Positions 36,499 to 45,374 of a stretch of 60,645 nucleotides of DNA are shown here, piece by piece. Both the position numbers and the translations under genes were made by a program. The notes under the pieces are model-generated. The model was not told the origin of the DNA. It did not search any database and saw nothing but the letters and a program-made list of their open reading frames with translations. The number at the start of each line of letters is the position of its first letter. The first letter of the stretch is position 1. This DNA comes from Bacteroidales bacterium (GTDB taxonomy: Bacteria; Bacteroidota; Bacteroidia; Bacteroidales; UBA932), in NCBI GenBank assembly GCA_017445425.1, contig JAFSUF010000018.1:1-60645 (forward strand), in the 5' to 3' direction.

Positions 36499-37767
36499 TT
36501 AGTTGTCTTCTGCAAGTCTGAAGCCTATGGATGGGCTGATTACATCAGGCCGTGCATGGCCGCGGCAAGAGCAGTTCATAAACCACTCATCGTCTGCATA
36601 AGAACCGCCACGGGTAATCTTTTGAACACCTGTTTCTGGCCCGGAAGGATTGAGTTGAGGGTCATTGGTATATTTTGAAAGCCAGTCTGAACACCATTCA
36701 GCAACATTGCCGCTCATGTCATGGAGGCCGAGCGAGTTGGGCTGTTTAATGCCTACGGGTAAGGTAGTAACACCTTTGACAACACACTTGTCAAAAGCTC
36801 CATTACCTGAGAATGAGTCTGCTTCTGTAACACCGCCGCCCCGAGCGGCATATTCCCATTCGGCTTCAGTAGGGAGCCGGAAGTTGGTGCCATACTGCTG
36901 GTTCAATTTTTCGATAAATTCAATGACGTCGTACCACGACACATTCTCTACGGGAAGGTCCATCCCCTGATTGTTAGAGGGGTTGCTACCCATTATCTTG
37001 ACCCATAAGGCCTGGGACACTTCAGTTTTTCCAATCTTGAAGGGACGTAGCGAGACATAATGTGCGGGCTTGTCATAATTGAATCCGCCTGCCTTTTCTT
37101 TTTTCGCAACAGAGCCCATTTTGAACGAACCTCCGGCGACAGGAATCATTTCATAAGAGATACCGTCCACAGTCAAACTGCCGGTTGCCATCAGCATAAC
37201 ATTCAGTGCCAACTTGCGACGCAATTGAATGGAAAATGGCATTGTTGCAGGGTTATATCCATCGGCTTCGATTTTAACGATATGCTCACCCTCTGATCCT
37301 TCATATGTAAAGGGCAGGATGCTGCTAACCTTTTCTCCATCGATGAATACGTCGGCATTCTTTACGTTGGAAGAAATGGCCATCTTCCCGGTTGGTCCGT
37401 CTCTCTTGACTTGCGGGACCTCTATTTGCATGAGATAAACCGTTTTCTTTGCGAGCGGGGCAAACTCGTATCGTAATGGCAGATACTTCTTTGTCTTGAC
37501 GTTTAGCCATGTAGCACCGTCTATCAGATATAACCACCACTCTCCGCCCTTATACTCGGACTTGACGATATCTCCCTCAAAAGTCACATCTGTCAGGACA
37601 AGCCCCAGCTTGATCAGTGCACATGGTTCTCCCCCAAAGTCTTTTATTTCGTATTTTACTGCAGCAATGTCAGTCGGATCTGGACGGAAATCTTTGACGA
37701 CGAGTTCCTGGGCAAACCCGGTTGCGGCAATAGCCAGAAAAACAGCTGTGAGCAACAATCGTTTCAC
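36499..37767 (-). CDS. PEGA and SUMF1 (FGE-like) secreted protein
   Basis: 422 residues with a signal peptide (AIAATGFAQ). An N-terminal beta region (about 20-125) precedes a PEGA-type domain (about 130-195; ISSNVKNADVFIDGEKVSS, GEHIVKIEADGYNPATM). An FGE/SUMF1 domain follows (about 205-420; LPTEAEWEYAARGGG, DMSGNVAEWCSDW, GGSYADDEWFMNCSCRGHARP). The two catalytic cysteines of true formylglycine-generating enzymes do not line up with the CSC here, so it is more likely a binding or structural SUMF1 protein. It starts two bases after the preceding gene. Confidence 0.8.
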   Translation of the reverse strand: MKRLLLTAVFLAIAATGFAQELVVKDFRPDPTDIAAVKYEIKDFGGEPCALIKLGLVLTDVTFEGDIVKSEYKGGEWWLYLIDGATWLNVKTKKYLPLRYEFAPLAKKTVYLMQIEVPQVKRDGPTGKMAISSNVKNADVFIDGEKVSSILPFTYEGSEGEHIVKIEADGYNPATMPFSIQLRRKLALNVMLMATGSLTVDGISYEMIPVAGGSFKMGSVAKKEKAGGFNYDKPAHYVSLRPFKIGKTEVSQALWVKIMGSNPSNNQGMDLPVENVSWYDVIEFIEKLNQQYGTNFRLPTEAEWEYAARGGGVTEADSFSGNGAFDKCVVKGVTTLPVGIKQPNSLGLHDMSGNVAEWCSDWLSKYTNDPQLNPSGPETGVQKITRGGSYADDEWFMNCSCRGHARPDVISPSIGFRLAEDN

Positions 37768-37769
37768 GA

Positions 37770-38738
37770 CTAAGGCAATTTAAAATCACTTAAAGAGAAT
37801 ACTTTCTGGTCTTCAAGCGGCTGCCAGGTACGCACATGGATTTTGGGGGCATCTTCATCGGAGAAATCCCATATCAGGAAAAGAATGCCTTCGTCACTAT
37901 ATGTGCTCGAGTTCCAGTCCTGCTTCAGGGTGACGCCGTAATAGTTGGGCTTGGCTCCGTGGCGGCGGACACGTATATCCAGAAAATTAACATTGATGTA
38001 TCCGTTGCGGGCAAATACTTTCCGAAGGTTATTCAAATATTGTTGCTTGTTGTACTTGGTATATTGAATTTCTGGAGGGAGAGGGATGTCGCTTTTTACC
38101 CGTTTAATAACCTTTCCGGTAATGATTAAGGCGTCCTCGCTGAATATGTCCTCCATGAATTTAATATTCTTTGTATTGTATGCCTTTTTGAATTGTTCGA
38201 TATAATGCAGAATCTGCATCCGCTGGTCGATGTCGTCAAGGTCTACACCCTCCCTGAACAGTTTTATGTATTGGTTTACACCAATGGCCAGGTTAAAATC
38301 AACAATTTTTCCAGACTTGTCGAAATCAATGCAAACCTCCTGGGCTAAATCATCCTTATATGTATCATCTATTGGAATCATCTCTATTTCAATGCCGCGA
38401 ACTTGATATCCACGGATGTTTTCTCCGCTCTTAAGGGTCAATGCACTCGTAACAATCTCCTCGTCGAAGGTCCTGAAGTGAACGTTACTCCACAGAGAAG
38501 CCACGCTGAACGAAGCCATATCATCTATATTGATTCCAGAAAAGTTCACGTCACCGCCCTGTTGGGCAGCGGAGTTGATTGCTGTAAGAAGGCGGGATAC
38601 CTGTACCTCCATGCTGGCCTTCAAGGGCATGTCATACAGACCGTCTTTGATTTCGAAAACAACGCCGGGCTGGGCATTAAGGCTCAAAGCGGTCAAAATA
38701 GTTAAAACAGTTAATAATATTTTTTTCATGTGACGCAT
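37770..38738 (-). CDS. Secreted protein with a possible NTF2-like domain
   Basis: The start at 38738 overlaps the previous stop as TAATG; an internal ATG at 38729 would give the signal peptide MKKILLTVLTILTALSLNAQ directly. The N-terminal domain (about 25-150) is unrecognised. The C-terminal half (about 165-322) resembles an NTF2-like fold: IEQFKKAYNTKNIKFMEDIF, ALIITGKVIKR, DEGILFLIWDFSD. I recall similar proteins in other Bacteroidales clusters but know no function. Confidence 0.5.
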   Translation of the reverse strand: MRHMKKILLTVLTILTALSLNAQPGVVFEIKDGLYDMPLKASMEVQVSRLLTAINSAAQQGGDVNFSGINIDDMASFSVASLWSNVHFRTFDEEIVTSALTLKSGENIRGYQVRGIEIEMIPIDDTYKDDLAQEVCIDFDKSGKIVDFNLAIGVNQYIKLFREGVDLDDIDQRMQILHYIEQFKKAYNTKNIKFMEDIFSEDALIITGKVIKRVKSDIPLPPEIQYTKYNKQQYLNNLRKVFARNGYINVNFLDIRVRRHGAKPNYYGVTLKQDWNSSTYSDEGILFLIWDFSDEDAPKIHVRTWQPLEDQKVFSLSDFKLP

Positions 38739-39541
38739 TATTTGCTAAGTATAAACCATATTGCCTCAGCTCCACGATAAGAATCCAGGGTGGTTTTAGT
38801 GAGTGTCTTAAAGTCTGTTCGGCCGCTATTATCCGGACCTAGAACAGTCAGAACGCTGCCGTCGGGAGAAGAAATTAACCAGAAAGAATTAGCCGGATCT
38901 TGACATTCAGCCGGTCGGCCGAGCTTCTTTATTTTGTACTCTTGTTTCATCCTGACAAGAAGCGCTTTTGCCTTTGCAAAAGAAGCGGCAGACAACAGCT
39001 CTTTAACAACACTCTGTTTCCAGACGGGAGTAAGCTGCAAGGATTCATCTTTGGCGGTACCGGCTTCTGTTGGCAGCACGGTTAAAACTGTCTGAGCAGG
39101 GGCGGGTTGTGGCTCAACCTTAAACCCAGGTGTGGCAGGGGACGTCTCAACGAAGGGCTCTGGTTGGGGTTCAGCCTGTTCCAGGGAGAGCGTGTTCGTA
39201 TTATTGGCCTCCGGGGATTCATTCAGACTCTCTTTGTTTACATACATGAACACCTTGTACATTTGTCCACGTTGTACCTGAATCGTGTCACATTTTGGGG
39301 AGAGGATATCGGTTGTGAAATTGATGTCTGCAATGCCTTTGGTCGCCTTGGCGTAATCCTTTACGTGAGCAAGTAATATGGTGCGGGCTGCATCATACGC
39401 CTCTTCTGCGGTTTGCATGGTGACTTCGGTGTAGAGATAGGCATCGTTTCTCTTGATTTCATTAATCTTTTTCACGCCTTGGGCGCATATAGAAGCAGAC
39501 ACAAGAAGAAATGTGGAAACAAGAAGGAGTCCTTTATTCAT
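38738..39541 (-). CDS. Secreted protein, unrecognised
   Basis: 267 residues with a signal peptide (LLVSASICAQ). The N-terminal domain (about 20-105; IKRNDAYLYTEVTMQTAEEA, GQMYKVFMYVNKES) resembles a cystatin- or LPP20-like small fold. A Pro/Thr/Glu-rich linker follows (about 108-170), then a compact C-terminal domain (about 175-267) with KALLVRMKQEYKIKKLGRP and FWLISSPDGSVLTVLGPD. It is three bases after its upstream neighbour and overlaps the next gene by one base. No assigned function. Confidence 0.45.
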   Translation of the reverse strand: MNKGLLLVSTFLLVSASICAQGVKKINEIKRNDAYLYTEVTMQTAEEAYDAARTILLAHVKDYAKATKGIADINFTTDILSPKCDTIQVQRGQMYKVFMYVNKESLNESPEANNTNTLSLEQAEPQPEPFVETSPATPGFKVEPQPAPAQTVLTVLPTEAGTAKDESLQLTPVWKQSVVKELLSAASFAKAKALLVRMKQEYKIKKLGRPAECQDPANSFWLISSPDGSVLTVLGPDNSGRTDFKTLTKTTLDSYRGAEAIWFILSK

Positions 39542-39544
39542 AAG

Positions 39545-40654
39545 TTACAGTTTTATTTCATCAAACAAGTAAGAAAGGTTGTGTGTTGGTACATATGGAA
39601 CCAGACGTGTTTGTATTTCTCCGGATCCTTTATGAAGAAGTTCAGTCGGCATCCAAATACGCATGACGTGATTGTATCCTAAATCTGCATTTCTCATAAT
39701 CAGCTCTCCCTCCACAAGATCTTCGCTGACGGATATAATTCCCCAATACGGCTTACATCCTTTTGCCAGGCAGAATGAAAGCCACTGATTAAGCGGAACC
39801 TTGAAGTACGTTGATTTAAGGCCGAATACCCTCATTTTGATGTTTAGGACAAAATCGTTGTGCAATCCTGTGCCGGTAAACAAGTTGGCCGTATAAGCAG
39901 AAACGTTAGAAGGGCCATCCACCAATTTTAATGTATCTTTTTCATACCGATAGAATTGAGCGCATGCAAGTGTTTTAATGTAATAATACCCACCATCCTG
40001 CACAAACAATCCTTGCCCGTCCTGGGTCAGGCTGGCAGTGTCGGGCAAAGACGCTTTCCACAGGATATTATGTTTGGCAATTTCGACAGGCAGCCGGCTT
40101 TCGTTTTCTTCCATGTCGCGGCCAGACAGCAATTGCCAGTCGGCGGGGAAAACGACACTGCCGCTGTCAATAGCATTCTTCCATTCTAAAGAATAGCGTT
40201 TTTCCAGCACGTTGGTAAGATTGATCGTAAGGGTTGTGTCTGAACACATCGCTGCTACCATTGTTTCGGGAGCACCTTCAAGGCAGATAAAGCCATCTTC
40301 CAATAGCTGCTTGTTAATGGTTTTAACGCGAGGCGGGGGTAATGACAACTCCAGAAGGTAGCGTTCGATAAAATCACAAATAGTTATTGGCATTCCGGAC
40401 CGAACCGATACCGGGAATAGCGAATAACCAATATGTGTAATTTCGTCGTCGTCAATTCTGACAGATATTGGGTTACCGCCCCAAACGAAAGAACGATAAT
40501 GGAAGCCGTTACCAAGAGAATCTAGCTGAGTCGCGATTTGCATAGTGTTGGCCATACGCTCCAAAAGATTGGAGTGATAGCTCTTTGCGCCGCCGGCTGA
40601 AGGTATAGCCGCGGCAATTATGCAAACAGTTGTCAGCAAGAAGCTCTTTCGCAT
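39545..40654 (-). CDS. Secreted protein, unrecognised
   Basis: 369 residues with a signal peptide (AAAIPSAGGA). Visible features are mixed alpha/beta with no repeat or catalytic motif. A cysteine (MCSDTTLTINLTN) and two more near 300 (FCLAKGCKP) are the only ones in the mature part. It lies two bases after the zinc-ribbon gene and three bases before the next. I do not recognise it; it appears to be a periplasmic or surface component specific to this operon. Confidence 0.4.
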   Translation of the reverse strand: MRKSFLLTTVCIIAAAIPSAGGAKSYHSNLLERMANTMQIATQLDSLGNGFHYRSFVWGGNPISVRIDDDEITHIGYSLFPVSVRSGMPITICDFIERYLLELSLPPPRVKTINKQLLEDGFICLEGAPETMVAAMCSDTTLTINLTNVLEKRYSLEWKNAIDSGSVVFPADWQLLSGRDMEENESRLPVEIAKHNILWKASLPDTASLTQDGQGLFVQDGGYYYIKTLACAQFYRYEKDTLKLVDGPSNVSAYTANLFTGTGLHNDFVLNIKMRVFGLKSTYFKVPLNQWLSFCLAKGCKPYWGIISVSEDLVEGELIMRNADLGYNHVMRIWMPTELLHKGSGEIQTRLVPYVPTHNLSYLFDEIKL

Positions 40655-40656
40655 CT

Positions 40657-41421
40657 TTATTGCCCGATATTGATTGCCACTTGTTCGCCGTTGGTCCGCT
40701 TAAGCATGCCATATACGAGCCTGCCGTTATTGAATTTGCAGTTGACAATCTTGTCGCCCGGCTTGACATAGATATATTGGGCAGGTGCTTTCTTTAAATC
40801 TATCCGATAAGAGGCTGTGACATTTACCTCACCTTGCACACCGTGAGGCACGCCATTTTGCATGGGACCATCATAGATTCCCCAGCTAAGGGAAAATGGC
40901 GCCGGTTTTGGTTTGGCCGTTACGGTCACATTACAATGATTTGCCACGTCGCCGGCAGTTGCATAGACCATTGCTTTGCCCGCTTTGATGCCCTTGATCT
41001 CTCCTGTTTGATCTACGGTAACAATGGTTTCATCTTGAGAGGACCATACAAGAGCGTCATATTCGGCATCTTCAGGTAATACGGTTGCATATAATTTGGC
41101 TGTCGTACCTTCTTTAAGTTCAATGGAATCAGGTGTGACAGCAACAGCAGATACCGATACTGTCTTTGGTTTGCCGATGCGCGGAATTAAGAAATAACAA
41201 GCAGCACTGATAGCTAACAAAGCAGCGATAGCAACGACAATAAGACCGCCTTGTCCTTTCTTCTTTGTCTTTTTCTTTTTGTTGTTAGATTGAACCTCAT
41301 ATAATTCCATTCCGCACTCTTCGCAAATGAATTGAGTGCTGTCTACCTCTTGAATTATCTTATTTACAGCAAGCGAGCATGGCCCGTCCAGATTCTTACA
41401 TATACCTTGTTTCTTAGCCAT
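40657..41421 (-). CDS. Zinc-ribbon, single-pass membrane, Ig-like (BIG2) protein
   Basis: 254 residues. A cytoplasmic zinc-ribbon-like segment (CKNLDGPCSLA at 7-17 and ICEECG at about 32-37), then a Lys-rich stretch (NNKKKKTKKKGQGG). One membrane helix (about 59-80) and a BIG2-type Ig-like domain (about 88-170; VTPDSIELKEGTTAKLYATV) follow. The C-terminal beta tail contains YDGPMQNGVPHG, a MORN-like sequence. Topology is cytoplasm-in, periplasm-out, so it could couple the tubulin-like protein encoded just upstream to exported components. Gap of 11 bases. Confidence 0.6.
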   Translation of the reverse strand: MAKKQGICKNLDGPCSLAVNKIIQEVDSTQFICEECGMELYEVQSNNKKKKTKKKGQGGLIVVAIAALLAISAACYFLIPRIGKPKTVSVSAVAVTPDSIELKEGTTAKLYATVLPEDAEYDALVWSSQDETIVTVDQTGEIKGIKAGKAMVYATAGDVANHCNVTVTAKPKPAPFSLSWGIYDGPMQNGVPHGVQGEVNVTASYRIDLKKAPAQYIYVKPGDKIVNCKFNNGRLVYGMLKRTNGEQVAINIGQ

Positions 41422-41432
41422 ATTGATTTATT

Positions 41433-44400
41433 TTAGAGTTGTTTAAGTTCATTTGCGAGAATATCGGAAGCAATGGCGACATACTTGCGATATTCTTCAT
41501 TGAAGGTGTTGTTGTCAAATAGAGGGAGGATTCTGTGATGCAGTACTTCTCCGAGAGCTTGCTTTACTGCGAGTTTCTGATCGTTGGTCCTGATCTCTTT
41601 CATCTTGGCCTCTATCTTGGATTCAACTTTTTTAGCCAAACTGAAATTTTGGGATAGTTGATCAAGAGAGTCGATAATGTTTTTGCCGGTCTCGTACCAT
41701 TGCTCCCCTTCGAAGCCATCGGGGAGCGCTATGGCGTCAAAGTTCGCACCGGTAGAGGGATTGGTTTGTTCTGTGAAAAGGTCCATAGCATATCCGAGCA
41801 TGACGGTTCGCACAAGCAATTTCCGAATTTCTGCAGGAGTGGGTTCGTAGAGAGACGGGAGCGGCTTCGGGAAAGATTCTCCAAAGAGGCTCATTTTTGC
41901 AAGTTCGCCGTCTTTCATCAATTTATATTCGAATTTTTCTTTCAAGGCAGATAGGTTGGCAGCAAATCTAAGCGGGAATCCGGCCGTGGCAGACACGATG
42001 ACAATTTGATTGCTTTTGTGGTTGACGGACAAAGCGTCTGCGTTGATATCGAATTCGCGACAGATGGTGTCGACAAACTTCTTCCTGAACGGGTCGCCGT
42101 CCATTTGCGGTAGGGCAATCTGAGTCAATGACTGTTTCGGTCCGCCACTGTTTTTAAAAGTCATGGCCTCCTGCTCGGGATCCATGGGCAGATAAGTCTG
42201 CGTGTCCTTTTTCCAACCAGCTACAAGTTGCTCAAGTTTTTCATCGGTGTTATATTCTTCCTTCAGCTTTTCCAAGATGTTGACCCCGACCATCTTGAGG
42301 GTGGGGTCAGATTTGGATGCGTCATTCATTGCATCCAGGGCATTGGTCCGACATACATCATAGACAATGTCTGTTGCCGTATCTACGCTTAATCTGTCAG
42401 ACAGTTTCGCAAAAGAATGGGTTGCAGAGTCACCGTCTCCAAGTTCTGCAATCATACGAGCCCGGATTGTTTTGGCGTTGTTGCGCTGGTAGTCCTGGTT
42501 TGTAGTGACATTTTTTGTAAAAGAACGCACCTGCTCGGGGTTGTATTTCTTAGTAATCATTTCGTCGCCGGTGTTGACACATTTCCCTGCAGCCTGCTTT
42601 TGGGAGAGTTCAAGGACGGAATTCAACTTGGATTTGAAAGCGAGTATTCCGTTCAGCATGGCAGACAACTGGTCGCCGATTTCTCCCAGAAGAATGATGG
42701 CATAAGAGTAGCCTTCTTGCTTTGTCAGATTTGTGTAATAATCCCGTTTGTGATCGCGGTATTGCGCCAGGACATTTCTGGACTTATTGGTGATGCCGTC
42801 AAACAGCCAATTGATATTCTGCCAGTCCTGGGTGTCTTCTTTTATGGCAGCAGTGATTCCGTCCAGCTCTTCTCCAAGGTCTGCAAGCTGCTGCTTAAAG
42901 GTTTCCGTGCGGTCTTCCAGGTCACGTATTAGAAGCCGGGTGTACTTCTCTATCTCAAGAATGCTTCTACTTCCGGCACCCCATTCGTCGAATAGTTTTG
43001 TCTCGATATGACGGCGGATGAACTGTGCGTATGCCCGCTTTTCGCTGCGCTGAATCTCGTAGAACTTCTGTACACCCTGTGTGCGGAAAAGCTTTGTATA
43101 ATAATCTTCACATAGCTTGGAAAGTTCAGATAGCCAGTCTCTTTTTTCCTGTTCGCCTTGGACATCATTCATAAAGCCCTGGGTCCGGGTTTCCCACGTG
43201 CTTTCGATGTCTGTCCACCCTTTATTCTGTGGTGTGGGAATAATTGGCTTGGAAAGGGTAAGATAGCCGTTGGACAAAAGCAGCGTTTCCCTGTTGCGAA
43301 TGTTCTTTATTTCGTCCAAATAACCGGTTCCAACCTCTTCAAGTGATTTCTCTCCGTAACCGATACCGTCCTGCCAATAATTATATTGCAGCTGTCGGGC
43401 AGCCTGCTCGGCATATTTCAAAGTAATGAAGTCCTCGATTTCGGTTTCGGGATACTCTATTCTCTTAATGCCAAAAGAGATGAATCTCCGGCTTCTTGTC
43501 GGGGTATCTGACTGATCGTATTCCGGGCCCATCCCGTCATTTTCACGTTCTTGAAGACTGTTCATCTTAGCATCGGCCATTGTTCCGGGTGCTATGGCTT
43601 TCTGGTAAATGAAATCAGCGACCGTCGCCGGGAGAGTGGTACTAAGGTTCAGGATCCGTCCGGCCGTATTTACATTAGTGTATAGAAAGGCGGCATTGAA
43701 CGGAGTGTCAGAAATTAGGCGGCGAACCTTCCCTGTTGCCGGATCCAACGCCCCCGAGATATCCACAGGAGCATATATACGTGTCGATAAGGCATTGAGC
43801 TCCATCAAGGCGGCGTAGCCGTTGGCCTGATAAAACCCATCCTGGTCATGTGTCGGGGAGACAACATTGATCTCAGGGACATACAGATACAGGAATATCT
43901 TGTAGTTTTCCGATCGATACTCTTTTCTGATTTGAGATACAACATCCACTACGGTCCCGGATCCCGTGCCTCCCGCAAGGCCAGCACAGATGTGGAAGGT
44001 TACAGACTGAGTATTCGATCCAGACTCCTGTGTCAACCTGGCCACCTTACTTTTGAGCCTTATGATAAAATTGTTTGAATTAGAAGCATCGTTAATTGCC
44101 AGGTTGTTGGCAAGTAAAGTTCGCCCGAGACGGCGGCGTTGGCCCCCTATACCTGCGGTAACTAAGGGCCCAAGTTTCTCGGTGAACATCTTGACATCCT
44201 CTTTAGTCAAGATGGCGCTGATGCCAGGATACTGCCCCAGTTGGTTGAACATACTCAGCGAGATGCCGTGAATAGACAGTTTCTGATCATTTGCCAGATG
44301 TACAGATTTTCCGAGTGTCTTCCAGCCTACCCTGTCATTGAGATCATCATCGGACGAATCGACGTACAAATACTCAATTGAAAGCCCATTGTCAGGCTCG

Positions 44401-44501
44401 TTTGAGCCGAATTCTTCATAGACTCTTTTCCGAAGTTCGCGGAGTACCTTTCCTCCGGTACCGCCGAGCCCTATAAAAAGGTGATTGTAGCAGAAATCCA
44501 T
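41433..44501 (-). CDS. Large tubulin/FtsZ-superfamily GTPase (Tubulin_2-like)
   Basis: The 1022-residue protein has a nucleotide-binding fold of the FtsZ/tubulin superfamily in its first 300 residues. Motifs are an N-terminal glycine loop FIGLGGTGGKVL (9-20), LYVDSSDDDL (45-54), GIGGQRRRLGRTLL (117-130) and the tubulin signature-like CAGLAGGTGSGT (172-183). A long middle region (about 370-760) is rich in charged helices and predicted coiled coil (e.g. DLEDRTETFKQQLADLGEEL). The C-terminal part (about 790-1022) is unrecognised. The family matches the large FtsZ-like group proposed from comparative genomics to remodel membranes together with membrane-protein operons. It probably polymerises with GTP in the cytoplasm. 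Confidence 0.85.
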   Translation of the reverse strand: MDFCYNHLFIGLGGTGGKVLRELRKRVYEEFGSNEPDNGLSIEYLYVDSSDDDLNDRVGWKTLGKSVHLANDQKLSIHGISLSMFNQLGQYPGISAILTKEDVKMFTEKLGPLVTAGIGGQRRRLGRTLLANNLAINDASNSNNFIIRLKSKVARLTQESGSNTQSVTFHICAGLAGGTGSGTVVDVVSQIRKEYRSENYKIFLYLYVPEINVVSPTHDQDGFYQANGYAALMELNALSTRIYAPVDISGALDPATGKVRRLISDTPFNAAFLYTNVNTAGRILNLSTTLPATVADFIYQKAIAPGTMADAKMNSLQERENDGMGPEYDQSDTPTRSRRFISFGIKRIEYPETEIEDFITLKYAEQAARQLQYNYWQDGIGYGEKSLEEVGTGYLDEIKNIRNRETLLLSNGYLTLSKPIIPTPQNKGWTDIESTWETRTQGFMNDVQGEQEKRDWLSELSKLCEDYYTKLFRTQGVQKFYEIQRSEKRAYAQFIRRHIETKLFDEWGAGSRSILEIEKYTRLLIRDLEDRTETFKQQLADLGEELDGITAAIKEDTQDWQNINWLFDGITNKSRNVLAQYRDHKRDYYTNLTKQEGYSYAIILLGEIGDQLSAMLNGILAFKSKLNSVLELSQKQAAGKCVNTGDEMITKKYNPEQVRSFTKNVTTNQDYQRNNAKTIRARMIAELGDGDSATHSFAKLSDRLSVDTATDIVYDVCRTNALDAMNDASKSDPTLKMVGVNILEKLKEEYNTDEKLEQLVAGWKKDTQTYLPMDPEQEAMTFKNSGGPKQSLTQIALPQMDGDPFRKKFVDTICREFDINADALSVNHKSNQIVIVSATAGFPLRFAANLSALKEKFEYKLMKDGELAKMSLFGESFPKPLPSLYEPTPAEIRKLLVRTVMLGYAMDLFTEQTNPSTGANFDAIALPDGFEGEQWYETGKNIIDSLDQLSQNFSLAKKVESKIEAKMKEIRTNDQKLAVKQALGEVLHHRILPLFDNNTFNEEYRKYVAIASDILANELKQL

Positions 44502-44512
44502 AGTGTGTATGT

Positions 44513-45007
44513 TTAAAAATTATCTATTGACGAAGAGTGAGAGACATCGGAATATGATCGTTGCGTCCTTCGCTTTTGAACATGCCTCCCAGTTTTGTTC
44601 AAAAAAAAGAAAAGGAGGATATTGCCAGCAATAGCTACGATTATGCTAATGATAAGGGTCGCAAGCAGGTTGTTTCGCTGATTGGCCTGAAATTGAGATA
44701 ATTGCCCCTTTGCGATGGTGGAGAGGGAAAGGTCGGAAGCATAACCGCCTAATATAGTATCAAGAACTTCGGTATAGGTTTCCACCTTCTCTACAGTCCG
44801 GTTAAGTTCTTTCAGCCCTTTTGTCGCTCCGGCACCCGTTGTTATGCATACGGTGGTTACCGCAGCGCAGACTAAAGCGGCCAGCCAATGGATACCCTCC
44901 ATGGTAAACCTGGGATAACGGCGATTCAAAAACACAATCATCCCCCCGTCTATAGCGACGGAAGTCAAAATCGCCATGGCAACAAGCATCAGCATTGAGC
45001 TGTTCAA
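44513..45007 (-). CDS. Three-helix membrane protein, first gene of the tubulin-like operon
   Basis: 164 residues. Membrane segments at about 3-25, 38-60 and 116-137. Between the second and third lies an amphipathic, coiled-coil-like stretch (GLKELNRTVEKVETYTEVLD), and a short basic, Ser-rich tail ends the protein (HVQKRRTQRSYSDVSHSSS). It precedes the GTPase gene by 11 bases. No family recognised; likely an inner-membrane receptor or anchor for the GTPase. Confidence 0.65.
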   Translation of the reverse strand: MNSSMLMLVAMAILTSVAIDGGMIVFLNRRYPRFTMEGIHWLAALVCAAVTTVCITTGAGATKGLKELNRTVEKVETYTEVLDTILGGYASDLSLSTIAKGQLSQFQANQRNNLLATLIISIIVAIAGNILLFFFLNKTGRHVQKRRTQRSYSDVSHSSSIDNF

Positions 45008-45048
45008 TTAGTCTTTATGTCCGGGACCCGGGGACGGTTAAATACAAA

Positions 45049-45169
45049 GAAAGTGTGGGCCTCATTAGCCATCATCTTTCAAGTGGGCTCTGGACTGCCT
45101 GTAACATGGAAGATGGATAATGCAACACACACTTTCACTATTGATTGGGCAGAACGCCCTATACAATAG
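45049..45169 (-). ncRNA. Structured 5' leader of the tubulin-like operon
   Basis: Two adjacent stem-loops precede the first gene. The outer one has arms GAAAGTGTG (45049-45057) and CACACTTTC (45128-45136), with further imperfect pairing inside (CATTAGCCATC with GATGGATAATG). The second (45138-45169) has a CTATTG/CAATAG stem around GGGC-AGAAC-GCCC. No terminator U run is present. I see no exact TAnnTTTG element upstream. It may be a regulatory leader RNA or riboswitch-like element. The remaining 200 bases up to the RAYT gene are AT-rich with one ACGCAA/TTGCGT hairpin (45253-45269). Confidence 0.45.
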
Positions 45170-45374
45170 CCACAGTGGCGTCAACAATACTCCGATGTTA
45201 CGCGAATTGTCCAGATTCACTTGAACGGAATAAAGCTAAACGCTTTCTATTTACGCAACCTTCTTGCGTTGTCTCGCGAATTTAAGTAAAAAATAATTAA
45301 CAATCGATGTTTTTTGCAATGTATCAAGCGAAAGCGTTATTCTGACTGATCGTTTTTCAGATATTCTGCTTGCA

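Noticed and set aside
36499-37767. Active formylglycine-generating (sulfatase-maturing) enzyme
   Set aside because: The cysteine pair required for catalysis does not align and no sulfatase gene is in the window.
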